Source: UBA7916 sp036121365 (GTDB lineage Bacteria; Pseudomonadota; Gammaproteobacteria; Comchoanobacterales; Comchoanobacteraceae). Taken from it: a stretch of DNA of 22,037 nucleotides. This document shows positions 15,086-22,037 of the stretch, in pieces. The translations under genes were made by a program, and so were the position numbers. Location of the stretch: NCBI GenBank assembly GCA_036121365.1, contig JAZAFR010000005.1, positions 1-22,037 of the forward strand, given 5' to 3'. Numbering within the stretch: position 1 is the stretch's first letter; the number at the start of each line of letters is the position of its first letter. The notes beneath the pieces were generated by a model. It did no database searches. It was not told the DNA's origin and was given only the letters and a program-made list of their open reading frames with translations.

Positions 15086-17287
15086 ATGGGTTTATCTTGT
15101 TGCGATCATCATATAAAAGACACAGCTGCGAAAAAGTCTCTTTTTCGTAGAAGCGTTTTTATTCTTGCACTTGGTCTTTTGCTGCAGATACATGTCGTTG
15201 AGCATTTTTTATTTCTCGGTTCTCTGGCTATGCCAACATTTCTTTTAATATCTGCAATCATGGCTTATGTTATTTATTCGGATTTCAACCATTTGAGAGA
15301 GGCACACTTAATACGCAAAAAAATACCTCTTTTTGCCGTTTTTTTGTTATTTTTTCATGTCTTTATGGATTTTGGTTATTCTCAGTCTTTATTGTTGGCA
15401 CTACTATATCCCATATTTTTAAATATTTGCCTCAATGTTTTAAAGACAATCCATGACTATTCACAAGGTAATCGTCACTTTTTGATAAATTTTAGAGCCA
15501 TCAGAGACTATCTGGTTGATTTTGTTTCATTGGAGTGGCTCCCTTCATTAGACATTATTGTGTTATTTTCCGCTCTCAGTACATGGTCCGTATCTGCTTT
15601 CATGTTAATGACAGGGATGCCGGGTGATTTGATGGTTCATGATGCCTTAGTTCAGATTGGTGTTTATAATTTGGGTCGCTGGCTCCGATCACACTGGGAG
15701 TCTCCAGATATGTTCCATAATCATCAAGGCAGCATGGTGAAAATTCGAGTTGGTGACGAATATATGGATGCTTCTGTCTCAAGCTTGAAAAAGGGACAGA
15801 CTTTTAGACTGAAATCAAAAGATGGAATAATCATTCCGTGTCATTTCAAAAGTGTTTCCGGGGACTGTGAAATTTTGGATACGCATTCAGAGACCAGAGT
15901 CGGTTGTAAACCTAATGAAAAGTTTATACTGGGCACTGTGGCTTTTTCAGGGGAATTTTACTGCGAATCTAGTTATCAGAATAACGCGACATTAGAAAAT
16001 AAGGCGGCCAAGCAAATTCATTCAGAAAAATCAGAGTGGGGCATCAGATTGTTTTTATTTCTATTGTATGCTGTAGGAATCATTTCATCCGGATATACTT
16101 TTATGACGGCAGGGATTATTTTGGGTATTGAGAAATTGTGTCTCGTTCTGATGGTTGCCTGTCCTTGCGTTTATCTTGTGATTAAGCCAGCAATTCAAAA
16201 TAAAATTCATAAAGTATCTGATGAGCTGGGGATATTTATGTACACAAAATCTTTACCATTGCTTTTTAGTAAACCCATCATTGTATTTGATCGTACCAAT
16301 ACTCTTTGGCACAAAGACAAGAATAATGATAGAGATGATGCGCCTTTTGTTATATCTGAGAGGTCAAAGAAAATGCTTAAATCATTGGTCCAGCAGGGTT
16401 ATAAAGTATGTATTCTTAGCGGACATGCCACGGGTGATTGGAAAAACCATCTCATCAATGCACGTAAAGAGTTGGCAGAGTTAGGCGTCGAAGATGTTGA
16501 GAATAATGTTATTTTCGATTCTAAATATCATGGTGAGAATAGTGAGAAATGGAAAGTTATAAAGAATTTGAAACATTATGGGGCTATGCAGAAACCTTCA
16601 AGTATGATCAAAAGATGCATGACGTATCTCAGTTCTTTTCTATATCCGAGAGCCGTTTGGATGGTAGGCGACGATATCAATGATGTGCGTGCAATAAAAG
16701 AAGCGACTGTTGCCACAGCCATCGGAAGGGGTGAGGCTTGTGCTCACAATGACTTATTATTGCCGTACTGTCATTTTGTAACATCAAATACTGGATTGGA
16801 ACAGTTGCATCATCTGCTGCCTATTTGTGTCAATACATCTTACGTGATTTTCTATCTACTCACTTTTTCTGCCTTTATCTCATCCACAATGATGGCTTTG
16901 GTATGTGGTTTATTTCCTCTGCAATATCATTTTAATCCAGCTTTATTCTGTGTTGTAACAACGGCATACTGTTTTGCCATTACTGTTTTCTCTTACTCAA
17001 ATTTTTTGGATGATTTATTCATGTTTAATGTTGAGGAAGATATTTCTTTAAAAATTATTTTTAGATACACGCTTTTCAAAATTCTAGATGGTCTTAAGTC
17101 TTTCTTTTTTAAAATCAAACAAGAGATTCCTGAGAGTAAACACATATCACTAAAATCAGAACACTTATCTCCTTCGTCTGCTTTCATAGACAAACAAGCG
17201 CCAACTCCATTTAACGAAAACCAACCAGAATCTCAAGTGCTAGCGTCTGCAAGTAGTTGGTTCAAGGGCCTAACTTCATTAGTTTAA
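15086..17287 (+). CDS. degenerate P1B-type (heavy-metal) ATPase-like protein
   Basis: 733 aa. Membrane helices flank P-ATPase landmarks: an N-terminal GLSCCDHH metal-binding-like motif; YNLGRWL (194-200), matching the P1B lead-in to the actuator domain; an actuator-like domain (217-295) in which TGES is replaced by HSET; metal-site CPC (359-361); the phosphorylation motif as DRTNT (402-406) instead of DKTGT, keeping the Asp; and MVGDDINDVRAI (526-537) for the hinge. CPC-to-Asp spacing is normal, but only about 125 residues lie between DRTNT and GDDIND, so the nucleotide-binding domain is almost gone. A long Ser/Pro/Gln-rich tail follows the last helices. Without TGES and an N-domain, normal ATP-driven transport is unlikely; a metal-binding or sensory role is inferred. 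The frame is intact, arguing against plain decay. Confidence 0.82.
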   Translation: MGLSCCDHHIKDTAAKKSLFRRSVFILALGLLLQIHVVEHFLFLGSLAMPTFLLISAIMAYVIYSDFNHLREAHLIRKKIPLFAVFLLFFHVFMDFGYSQSLLLALLYPIFLNICLNVLKTIHDYSQGNRHFLINFRAIRDYLVDFVSLEWLPSLDIIVLFSALSTWSVSAFMLMTGMPGDLMVHDALVQIGVYNLGRWLRSHWESPDMFHNHQGSMVKIRVGDEYMDASVSSLKKGQTFRLKSKDGIIIPCHFKSVSGDCEILDTHSETRVGCKPNEKFILGTVAFSGEFYCESSYQNNATLENKAAKQIHSEKSEWGIRLFLFLLYAVGIISSGYTFMTAGIILGIEKLCLVLMVACPCVYLVIKPAIQNKIHKVSDELGIFMYTKSLPLLFSKPIIVFDRTNTLWHKDKNNDRDDAPFVISERSKKMLKSLVQQGYKVCILSGHATGDWKNHLINARKELAELGVEDVENNVIFDSKYHGENSEKWKVIKNLKHYGAMQKPSSMIKRCMTYLSSFLYPRAVWMVGDDINDVRAIKEATVATAIGRGEACAHNDLLLPYCHFVTSNTGLEQLHHLLPICVNTSYVIFYLLTFSAFISSTMMALVCGLFPLQYHFNPALFCVVTTAYCFAITVFSYSNFLDDLFMFNVEEDISLKIIFRYTLFKILDGLKSFFFKIKQEIPESKHISLKSEHLSPSSAFIDKQAPTPFNENQPESQVLASASSWFKGLTSLV

Positions 17288-17425
17288 CAGGTCAGAAAAA
17301 TACGCTGAAACTCTTTTAATGATGATTTATAATTAATGCCGATGAAAACTTAGTTTTAATCATAATACATGAATCTTATTCTCACTAAAAAGTCATGTCG
17401 TACTATTTTTAGAAGTAGTAGTGGA

Positions 17426-18871
17426 TCATCTTTTCAATTCTATTTTTACTTCGTTGCTGGGCAGTCTAGATAATTGACCACGCACCATTGATTTTTTAAT
17501 TTCCTCAGCAAAAGCCCTCGAAAGTTCTGATTCAGGCTCTTTAATACTTTTATTGGTATTTTTCTTTATTGACCCTACCCGGGAGACTGCTGTTCTCATC
17601 CTTTGCAGATTGAACAATCCTCTTGTTCTCTTTAGAATTAATAATGCTCTTATCCTCCACAAATTACACTTTGTAGTGCGATATTGAGTTTGTATACATT
17701 GATATATTGTCTCGATTAGATTTTTGCAATAGGGTTCTGAATCGTATCTTTTTTTCATTGCTGCCTGTATGTCTTTATTGATATTGACAATCCATCTGTA
17801 CACCGCTGATGTTTTACCGGATTGCACGATGAATTTTTCAGCGTCTGGGTGAATCAGCTGCATCCGGCTTATAATACTGTTTAAATTTAATACTGTAGCA
17901 ATTAAACCTATCTTAGCTGGTAGTACGATTTCATTCGGGCCTCTTTGTGATGTGCTGTCTCTCCCAATCGATATGACAAAATTTCTTTCAAATAACCCAT
18001 TTAAGTCTTCTCTTTCAATTAAAGCCTTAGACTCCGGAACTGATATTATCTTTTTTACGACTTCTCTATCGTATTCTTTGCAACTCACCCATGGTGTGTT
18101 TTGGTCAAGTTGATTGATTTTATCAAGTATTTCTTTGTCTTTACTGAATTGATCTTCTATCAAAAGTCGTAAAAAGGTATGCTGTACCAATGCCCTGATC
18201 CTTTGCAATTTTGTCGAAAACTCTAGATAGTCCTCAATATTTTTCTGTATTCTAAATTCATCCTTTTGTATTGTCAGAAGGAGTTTTCTCTCTATTGCTT
18301 TTAATTCTGAGGTGTTTTTTTTACTTTTGAATACCTCTAAATCTCCTCCCACTGCGAAGCTGAATTGCTTACTTTTTAGCCATGTTTTTGTCTCTTCTAT
18401 CTCTCTTGGAGATACGGGGTCAGCAGACTTTGCCTGATAATACCTTAAATTGTCTGAATTAACATCAGAGTAAAAACAAAATAATTCTTCTTCTGTATTT
18501 TTTACGTTAGTATAAAATAATGCATTGCCTTTCCAGTTCGGTATCATCTGAGTATTTGGGCAGATGACACTTTGATTGCAACAGACCCCCAAGTCAATTC
18601 CAGTTTCATTGGGCTGTATTTTGCGTTTTGTGTCTATTAGACAACTGTTAGGGTCTATATCTAATTTCCGTTCGAATTCTTCATGTGTGGATAGTTCTAT
18701 TGATCCTATTGTTCTTTGCCCAGTATTTACTGGAATTTTACTTGTATATGTGCCTAATAGAGTCCATTGGTCAGTTTGATTGACTTCAGATGCTCTTACG
18801 CCGATCCCACTTGGTGTGTTCATTGTTGTAAATCCGCCATAGTTTAGGTTTTTCTGTTTTGTTTTTAACAT
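17426..18871 (-). CDS. hypothetical protein, 481 aa
   Basis: Not recognised. The N-terminal ~170 residues are mixed, with a Cys cluster (GVCCNQSVICPN at about 95-106); residues 180-260 are charged and helical (possible coiled coil); the C-terminal ~120 residues are strongly basic with repeated LxRxR patterns (WRIRALLILKRTRGLFNLQR). No signal peptide or membrane helix. ATG 18871 lacks a Shine-Dalgarno; Met17 (ATG at 18823) has GGCGGA upstream and may be the real start. Convergent with the ATPase-like gene and divergent from the gene at 19092. The setting suggests another effector-type protein, but nothing in the sequence proves it. Confidence 0.7.
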   Translation of the reverse strand: MLKTKQKNLNYGGFTTMNTPSGIGVRASEVNQTDQWTLLGTYTSKIPVNTGQRTIGSIELSTHEEFERKLDIDPNSCLIDTKRKIQPNETGIDLGVCCNQSVICPNTQMIPNWKGNALFYTNVKNTEEELFCFYSDVNSDNLRYYQAKSADPVSPREIEETKTWLKSKQFSFAVGGDLEVFKSKKNTSELKAIERKLLLTIQKDEFRIQKNIEDYLEFSTKLQRIRALVQHTFLRLLIEDQFSKDKEILDKINQLDQNTPWVSCKEYDREVVKKIISVPESKALIEREDLNGLFERNFVISIGRDSTSQRGPNEIVLPAKIGLIATVLNLNSIISRMQLIHPDAEKFIVQSGKTSAVYRWIVNINKDIQAAMKKRYDSEPYCKNLIETIYQCIQTQYRTTKCNLWRIRALLILKRTRGLFNLQRMRTAVSRVGSIKKNTNKSIKEPESELSRAFAEEIKKSMVRGQLSRLPSNEVKIELKR

Positions 18872-19037
18872 GTGATATGATCATTTTAAATAGCTAAAGT
18901 ACCTTTTTATTTCTGTGTTTTCAAGTTTTTATTCACTGATTTGTTCTTCAAAATAGAAATTTTACTCTATGTCTAAGAGCTATAATTGGTTTTTTATATG
19001 TACAATATGGCTACTTCTGATTATTTGTTAAATATTG

Positions 19038-19066
19038 CTGACAAATTACGGTTTCTCATCTATATA
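19038..19066 (+). promoter_or_regulatory. sigma70 promoter of the 332-aa gene
   Basis: CTGACA (19038-19043), 17-bp spacer, TATATA (19061-19066; TATAAA two bases on), 25 bp before ATG 19092. Confidence 0.55.
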
Positions 19067-19091
19067 AAAGTAAATTTTAAGGAAGCCGTTT

Positions 19092-20090
19092 ATGAATGCA
19101 CATAACTCAAAACTTAGTCAAGCTGTAGATACAACTTTAAATGCTGATTCTATGCTTGTTACCGATTTAACTAGAATCCTTTTTTTAGACTCCGTTGCCT
19201 CAACGATTCAGTCTCTGTCTTACTCTAATAGGTACTGCTTGGTTAAAAGACACACTGCCGTTAAATTTACATCAACATTATACTTTCAAGCTGATGTGAT
19301 TCAATCTATACAATGTTTAAGAGAAATTATTCATAGTAAGCAGTTTAAATCTACTGCTGTCTTTATGAATCGTTATTCACTCATGCACTCTAGAGTTCCC
19401 TCTATCTCTGATGTTAATAAACTTAAAGATTTAAAATCTTCCTTACAACAATGTCTTTCTCTATCTAAGCATTGGCCTTTGGAAATTAACAGATCTAGTG
19501 TTATAGGAGGCCTTATTTCTGAATTGCAATCTCTGCTAAAAATTGTTTGCGCTAAAAAAGTAGATGCTGTTCTGTATAAAAAATCTTTACTTTTACTTGA
19601 TAATTTAATTAATGTATCTTCCTCTTTAATTATGATAAAGAAACATCATGCTTTTATTTTTTCAAATAGGGGGGCGGCATTGATTAAAAATAATCATTTT
19701 AAGGCTCATTTCATTAAGTTTTCTACGAAAAAAAGCAAACGAATAACCACACTGAATCAGGTCAATAAATTAATGCAGAACTTTTCTCAAGCCATTACTC
19801 TTGATAAACTGTCAATGATGCGTCAATCCATTCAATCTTATATTACTAAATACGGTGCTGTTAATAACCCTATTTTATGGATGAGTAGTCATGATGCTCT
19901 TTTGAGTATTAAAAATTGTGATAAGCTTCTGGTTAAAATTAGTAAACTTGATAAAAAACAATTGAGCAACCCTCTGGTACAGAAACATATTTCTCAGATG
20001 CCTGCTCTAATTGATAATGCACTTAAATCAGAAGATGTTAATATGAAAAATGTCATTAAGAAAGCTAAGGAAATACTTAAGAGTTCTTGA
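19092..20090 (+). CDS. hypothetical helical protein, 332 aa
   Basis: Not recognised. AAGGAAG 7 nt before ATG 19092 and a promoter further up make it a real gene. The protein is rich in Leu, Ser, Lys and Ile with long predicted helices (for example SDVNKLKDLKSSLQQCLSLS and LYKKSLLLLDNLINVSSSLI), no signal peptide and no clear membrane span; the C-terminus is lysine-rich. It stands alone, divergent from the 481-aa gene and convergent with the lysine-rich secreted protein 49 bp downstream. Confidence 0.72.
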   Translation: MNAHNSKLSQAVDTTLNADSMLVTDLTRILFLDSVASTIQSLSYSNRYCLVKRHTAVKFTSTLYFQADVIQSIQCLREIIHSKQFKSTAVFMNRYSLMHSRVPSISDVNKLKDLKSSLQQCLSLSKHWPLEINRSSVIGGLISELQSLLKIVCAKKVDAVLYKKSLLLLDNLINVSSSLIMIKKHHAFIFSNRGAALIKNNHFKAHFIKFSTKKSKRITTLNQVNKLMQNFSQAITLDKLSMMRQSIQSYITKYGAVNNPILWMSSHDALLSIKNCDKLLVKISKLDKKQLSNPLVQKHISQMPALIDNALKSEDVNMKNVIKKAKEILKSS

Positions 20091-20139
20091 TTTTACCCAG
20101 TTTGATACTTGGATCAGCGCATGTTGTTTGTTAAAGTGA

Positions 20140-20613
20140 TTACTCGATCACTTCTTCAAATTCATCTTCCTCACTTTGAGAGTCTTTGTTTTTTTTGATG
20201 TTCTCTCGTACAGAACCTGCTGGCTCGATAGGGGAGTCCACCACCTTATTTGACTTTTCTATGAATTTTCTAACTTGATTACACTCATCTGTTCCGTCGA
20301 TTGTACATACTTCCTCTTTTACTTTTTTTGATCCATCCTTTACTTTTTCCTTCGCTTGGTCAGGATCTACTTTTTTTGACCGCGTATCCTTTACTGTTCC
20401 TTTTTTTGCACTGGGTCTATCTGCGGTGCTTTTATTTGACTTTTTATTTGCAATCGTACCCGTCTTTTTTTTGTTAGTGCCAATATTTTTCTTATTTGGT
20501 ATGTTTGCTCTGAATTCTATTTTGTTGTTTGTATCAACTGTGTTGTGCACCATATCTCTTTCTAGAGCGTACGTTGATACCATAAGACTGATGATTGCTA
20601 AATGAATTAACAT
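20140..20613 (-). CDS. small secreted lysine-rich protein 1
   Basis: 157 aa. N-terminal signal peptide MLIHLAIISLMVSTYA, likely cut after Ala16. The mature part is Lys/Asn/Thr-rich and very basic in the centre (NKKNIGTNKKKTGTIANKKS), carries one Cys pair (EEVCTIDGTDEC) and ends in an acidic tail (DSQSEEDEFEEVIE). Low complexity, probably disordered. It resembles the next gene in size, signal peptide, basic centre and acidic end, although residue identity is low. No good Shine-Dalgarno before ATG 20613, but a strong promoter is present. Function unknown; histone-like nucleic-acid binding or surface attachment are guesses. An inverted repeat AAGTGAT-N6-ATCACTT (20134-20153) overlaps the stop. 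Confidence 0.75.
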   Translation of the reverse strand: MLIHLAIISLMVSTYALERDMVHNTVDTNNKIEFRANIPNKKNIGTNKKKTGTIANKKSNKSTADRPSAKKGTVKDTRSKKVDPDQAKEKVKDGSKKVKEEVCTIDGTDECNQVRKFIEKSNKVVDSPIEPAGSVRENIKKNKDSQSEEDEFEEVIE

Positions 20614-20639
20614 ATTGTGGAACTATGTTGCGTTCATGT

Positions 20640-20668
20640 ATTTTAATCGCTTCTAGTTTTTATTGCAA
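20640..20668 (-). promoter_or_regulatory. sigma70 promoter of lysine-rich protein 1
   Basis: Minus strand TTGCAA (20663-20668), 17-bp spacer, TAAAAT (20640-20645), 26 bp before ATG 20613. Confidence 0.6.
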
Positions 20669-20940
20669 TGTCTATTTAACTTTTATTTAATTTAGCTCGT
20701 GAGGTTTTTATCGATAAATCTCTTTGGAGAATCCTCGTGATTGTTCCATCAAAATGCACAGTTCGCACTGATGCTTTGCATTGTAGGATTTTGCTTGAAT
20801 TATGGCGTATATTATCTGTCACCACGCGCCTCTTTGCATTTCTAATTTAATTTTTACCGCCTACCACTCTCAATCTCATATCACTCAAGTATAAACAGTG
20901 CTGGGTTGAACCCATTAATAGTCACTAAAAAGTCTTTTTT
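20669..20940. other. intergenic stretch, no gene seen
   Basis: About 270 bp without a credible ORF on either strand. Its right end carries the AT-rich inverted repeat ACTAAAAA-GTC-TTTTTTAGT (20924-20942) described with the terminator. Confidence 0.5.
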
Positions 20941-20965
20941 AGTTATATTGTTCTACAATATAACT
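20924..20965 (-). terminator. hairpin plus AT palindrome after lysine-rich protein 2
   Basis: AGTTATATTGT-TCT-ACAATATAACT (20941-20965) is a perfect 11-bp stem with a 3-nt loop, starting 3 nt beyond the stop of the minus-strand gene. On that strand it runs into a second AT palindrome ending in TTTTTAGT. AT-only stems are weak, so termination is likely but not certain. Confidence 0.5.
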
Positions 20966-20968
20966 TAT

Positions 20969-21457
20969 TCACTTGTCTTCGCTCGGTTCTGTTTGCGTCT
21001 CTGTGCTGTCAGATTTTGTTGTGCTTCTTGTGCTCCTTCTCCCAGCGCCTATCAGCGAAGTTCCATCAACTTCTTCTTTGGCTGTATCTTTAACCGATGT
21101 GTTAGTAATTGACTCAACATCATTTTTGACTTCACCATCTACTAGGTTGCGATCAGAGTTTTCTAGAGTTCTATCTGTATTGGTTTTTTTTAATCTATCG
21201 GTGTTTTTTTCTTTAACACTGCCACTGTTGATTTTAGATGCTCCTTTGGTTGTTTTTTTACCCTTAGATGCTTTTATATTTTTTTTGCCTGTCTTTTTTG
21301 TGGGTTTTATATTTTTGTCAATCATCTCCATAGATACACTGCTTGTTGTTTGTTCATGTTTTTTTTGAAACCTGGCTCGATTCTGTGCTGGTCTTTGGAA
21401 TGCGTGAACAGATACTAAAAGTGTCAACGCAATGGCTTTTACAATTAACTTGTGCAT
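20969..21457 (-). CDS. small secreted lysine-rich protein 2
   Basis: 162 aa. Classic signal peptide MHKLIVKAIALTLLVSVHA, likely cut after Ala19. The mature chain is basic and low-complexity (KPTKKTGKKNIKASKGKK, then KGASKINSG), followed by Asn/Asp/Thr/Arg-rich sequence (TDRTLENSDRN) and a Ser/Thr/Glu-rich end (TETQTEPSEDK). No cysteine. Same architecture as the protein encoded at 20140-20613, so the two are probably distant duplicates. GGAAAT lies upstream of ATG 21457. Expected to be exported to the periplasm or beyond; role unknown. Confidence 0.78.
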   Translation of the reverse strand: MHKLIVKAIALTLLVSVHAFQRPAQNRARFQKKHEQTTSSVSMEMIDKNIKPTKKTGKKNIKASKGKKTTKGASKINSGSVKEKNTDRLKKTNTDRTLENSDRNLVDGEVKNDVESITNTSVKDTAKEEVDGTSLIGAGRRSTRSTTKSDSTETQTEPSEDK

Positions 21458-21483
21458 GTTGGATTTCCACTGTATATGTTAAT

Positions 21484-21512
21484 ATTATATTTTTATTTTT
21501 TGTTGTTTTCAA
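21484..21512 (-). promoter_or_regulatory. sigma70 promoter of lysine-rich protein 2
   Basis: Minus strand TTGAAA (21507-21512), 17-bp spacer, perfect TATAAT (21484-21489), 26 bp before ATG 21457. Confidence 0.7.
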
Positions 21513-21704
21513 TGTGTTTTTGTCATTTTTTACAATTGCACAATCAGCTTCTACTTGTTGCCAATTAAGCTTGTACTGTCATCTGTCAACATCTACTTTA
21601 ATTATATTTTCTGTTAGAGAATAGATACAATGAGTCAACTGGTTTATTCTACACATATTGCGTGTTTGATTTAACCTCAATGCTGTTGTGTTTGCAGCTT
21701 TAGG

Positions 21705-22037
21705 CTATTGTACCGTTTTTCCTGATGTCAATGCTTCGATATAGTCAGATTTTATTCCATTTCCATATGTTGCTGCAAAGTAGTTGCTGATGTCAGCTTC
21801 TGTGTATAGTTTGGCATTGGCATAATAAAATAAACCATCGTTTTGATCGTCAAATGGGAATATTTTTTCTGTAGTGCTTGCTGATAGTGCCGAGGCCACA
21901 GTTCCGTTTGCTCCAATCACTCTATTGATGGGTGCTGTTGTTGCTATTGTTGTGTATCCATCTAGAATTGTGTGGCTAAAAGGAATGCTGAGATCACTGA
22001 ATATTCTTGCTGCTGTGTTATCGTATTCCTCGATATT
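21705..22037 (-). CDS. unrecognised protein, C-terminal 110 residues (5' partial)
   Basis: The minus-strand frame is open from the right edge to the TAA at 21705-21707, so the start is outside; a GTG at 21920 inside the frame is not a convincing start. The visible part is Thr/Ala/Ser-rich with alternating polar/hydrophobic residues (YTTIATTAPINRVIGANGTV) and ends ALTSGKTVQ. It lacks lysine-rich tracts and membrane helices. Composition suggests an exported or surface protein, but no family is recognised. Confidence 0.65.
   Translation of the reverse strand, partial: NIEEYDNTAARIFSDLSIPFSHTILDGYTTIATTAPINRVIGANGTVASALSASTTEKIFPFDDQNDGLFYYANAKLYTEADISNYFAATYGNGIKSDYIEALTSGKTVQ

Noticed and set aside
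20973..21368. Plus-strand 131-codon hydrophobic ORF
   Set aside because: Antisense shadow of the lysine-rich secreted gene: Lys codons read as Phe/Leu on the other strand; no ribosome-binding site.

Overview
The window is AT-rich DNA from a host-associated bacterium, most likely a gammaproteobacterium with an intracellular or otherwise intimate eukaryotic lifestyle. Three things point there: an RnfH-family gene (a beta/gammaproteobacterial family), an AmpG-like permease, and an unusual density of eukaryote-directed protein architectures (Ulp1-type cysteine protease, ankyrin plus U-box-like proteins, a leucine-rich-repeat protein, a tandem-repeat papain-like protein). No phage, transposase, tRNA, rRNA or CRISPR was seen. 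Species cannot be named from the sequence. One signal conflicts: the promoter of the LexA-like gene carries a GTTC-N7-GTTC motif, the operator form described for alphaproteobacterial LexA.

Layout. 1-2845: two convergent effector-like genes, first a protein with 25-residue tandem repeats and a possible Cys-His-Asp papain-like domain (open at the left edge), then a membrane-anchored Ulp1/C48-like cysteine protease on the minus strand. 2979-5189: a plus-strand LexA/UmuD-like autoprotease, a Y-family polymerase and rnfH, probably one operon. 5190-6660: a gene-poor stretch with two ~180-bp direct repeats about 1 kb apart, each holding an inverted pair of DnaA boxes and the palindrome TTACCAATTGGTAA, with small ORFs or gene remnants between and after them. 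6663-10733: two tandem minus-strand paralogues with an N-terminal membrane region, degenerate ankyrin repeats and a C-terminal U-box-like segment. 10953-11714: membrane-anchored pseudoazurin-like cupredoxin whose axial copper ligand Met is replaced by His. 11903-13414: LRR protein with a possible F-box-like N-terminus. 13720-17287: AmpG-like transporter, then a degenerate P1B-type ATPase that keeps CPC and a DKTGT-like Asp but has lost TGES and most of the nucleotide-binding domain. 17426-20090: two unrecognised divergent genes. 20140-21457: two small secreted lysine-rich proteins with acidic tails. 21705-22037: C-terminal part of an unrecognised protein running off the right edge.

How it may work together (inference). 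Ubiquitin-like protease, U-box-like ligases and a possible F-box/LRR protein in one neighbourhood look like an effector island aimed at host ubiquitin signalling, interleaved with a few housekeeping or stress genes. Many of the genes carry their own sigma70-type promoter, nearly all with an exact 17-bp spacer, so they are probably expressed as single units rather than as one operon.
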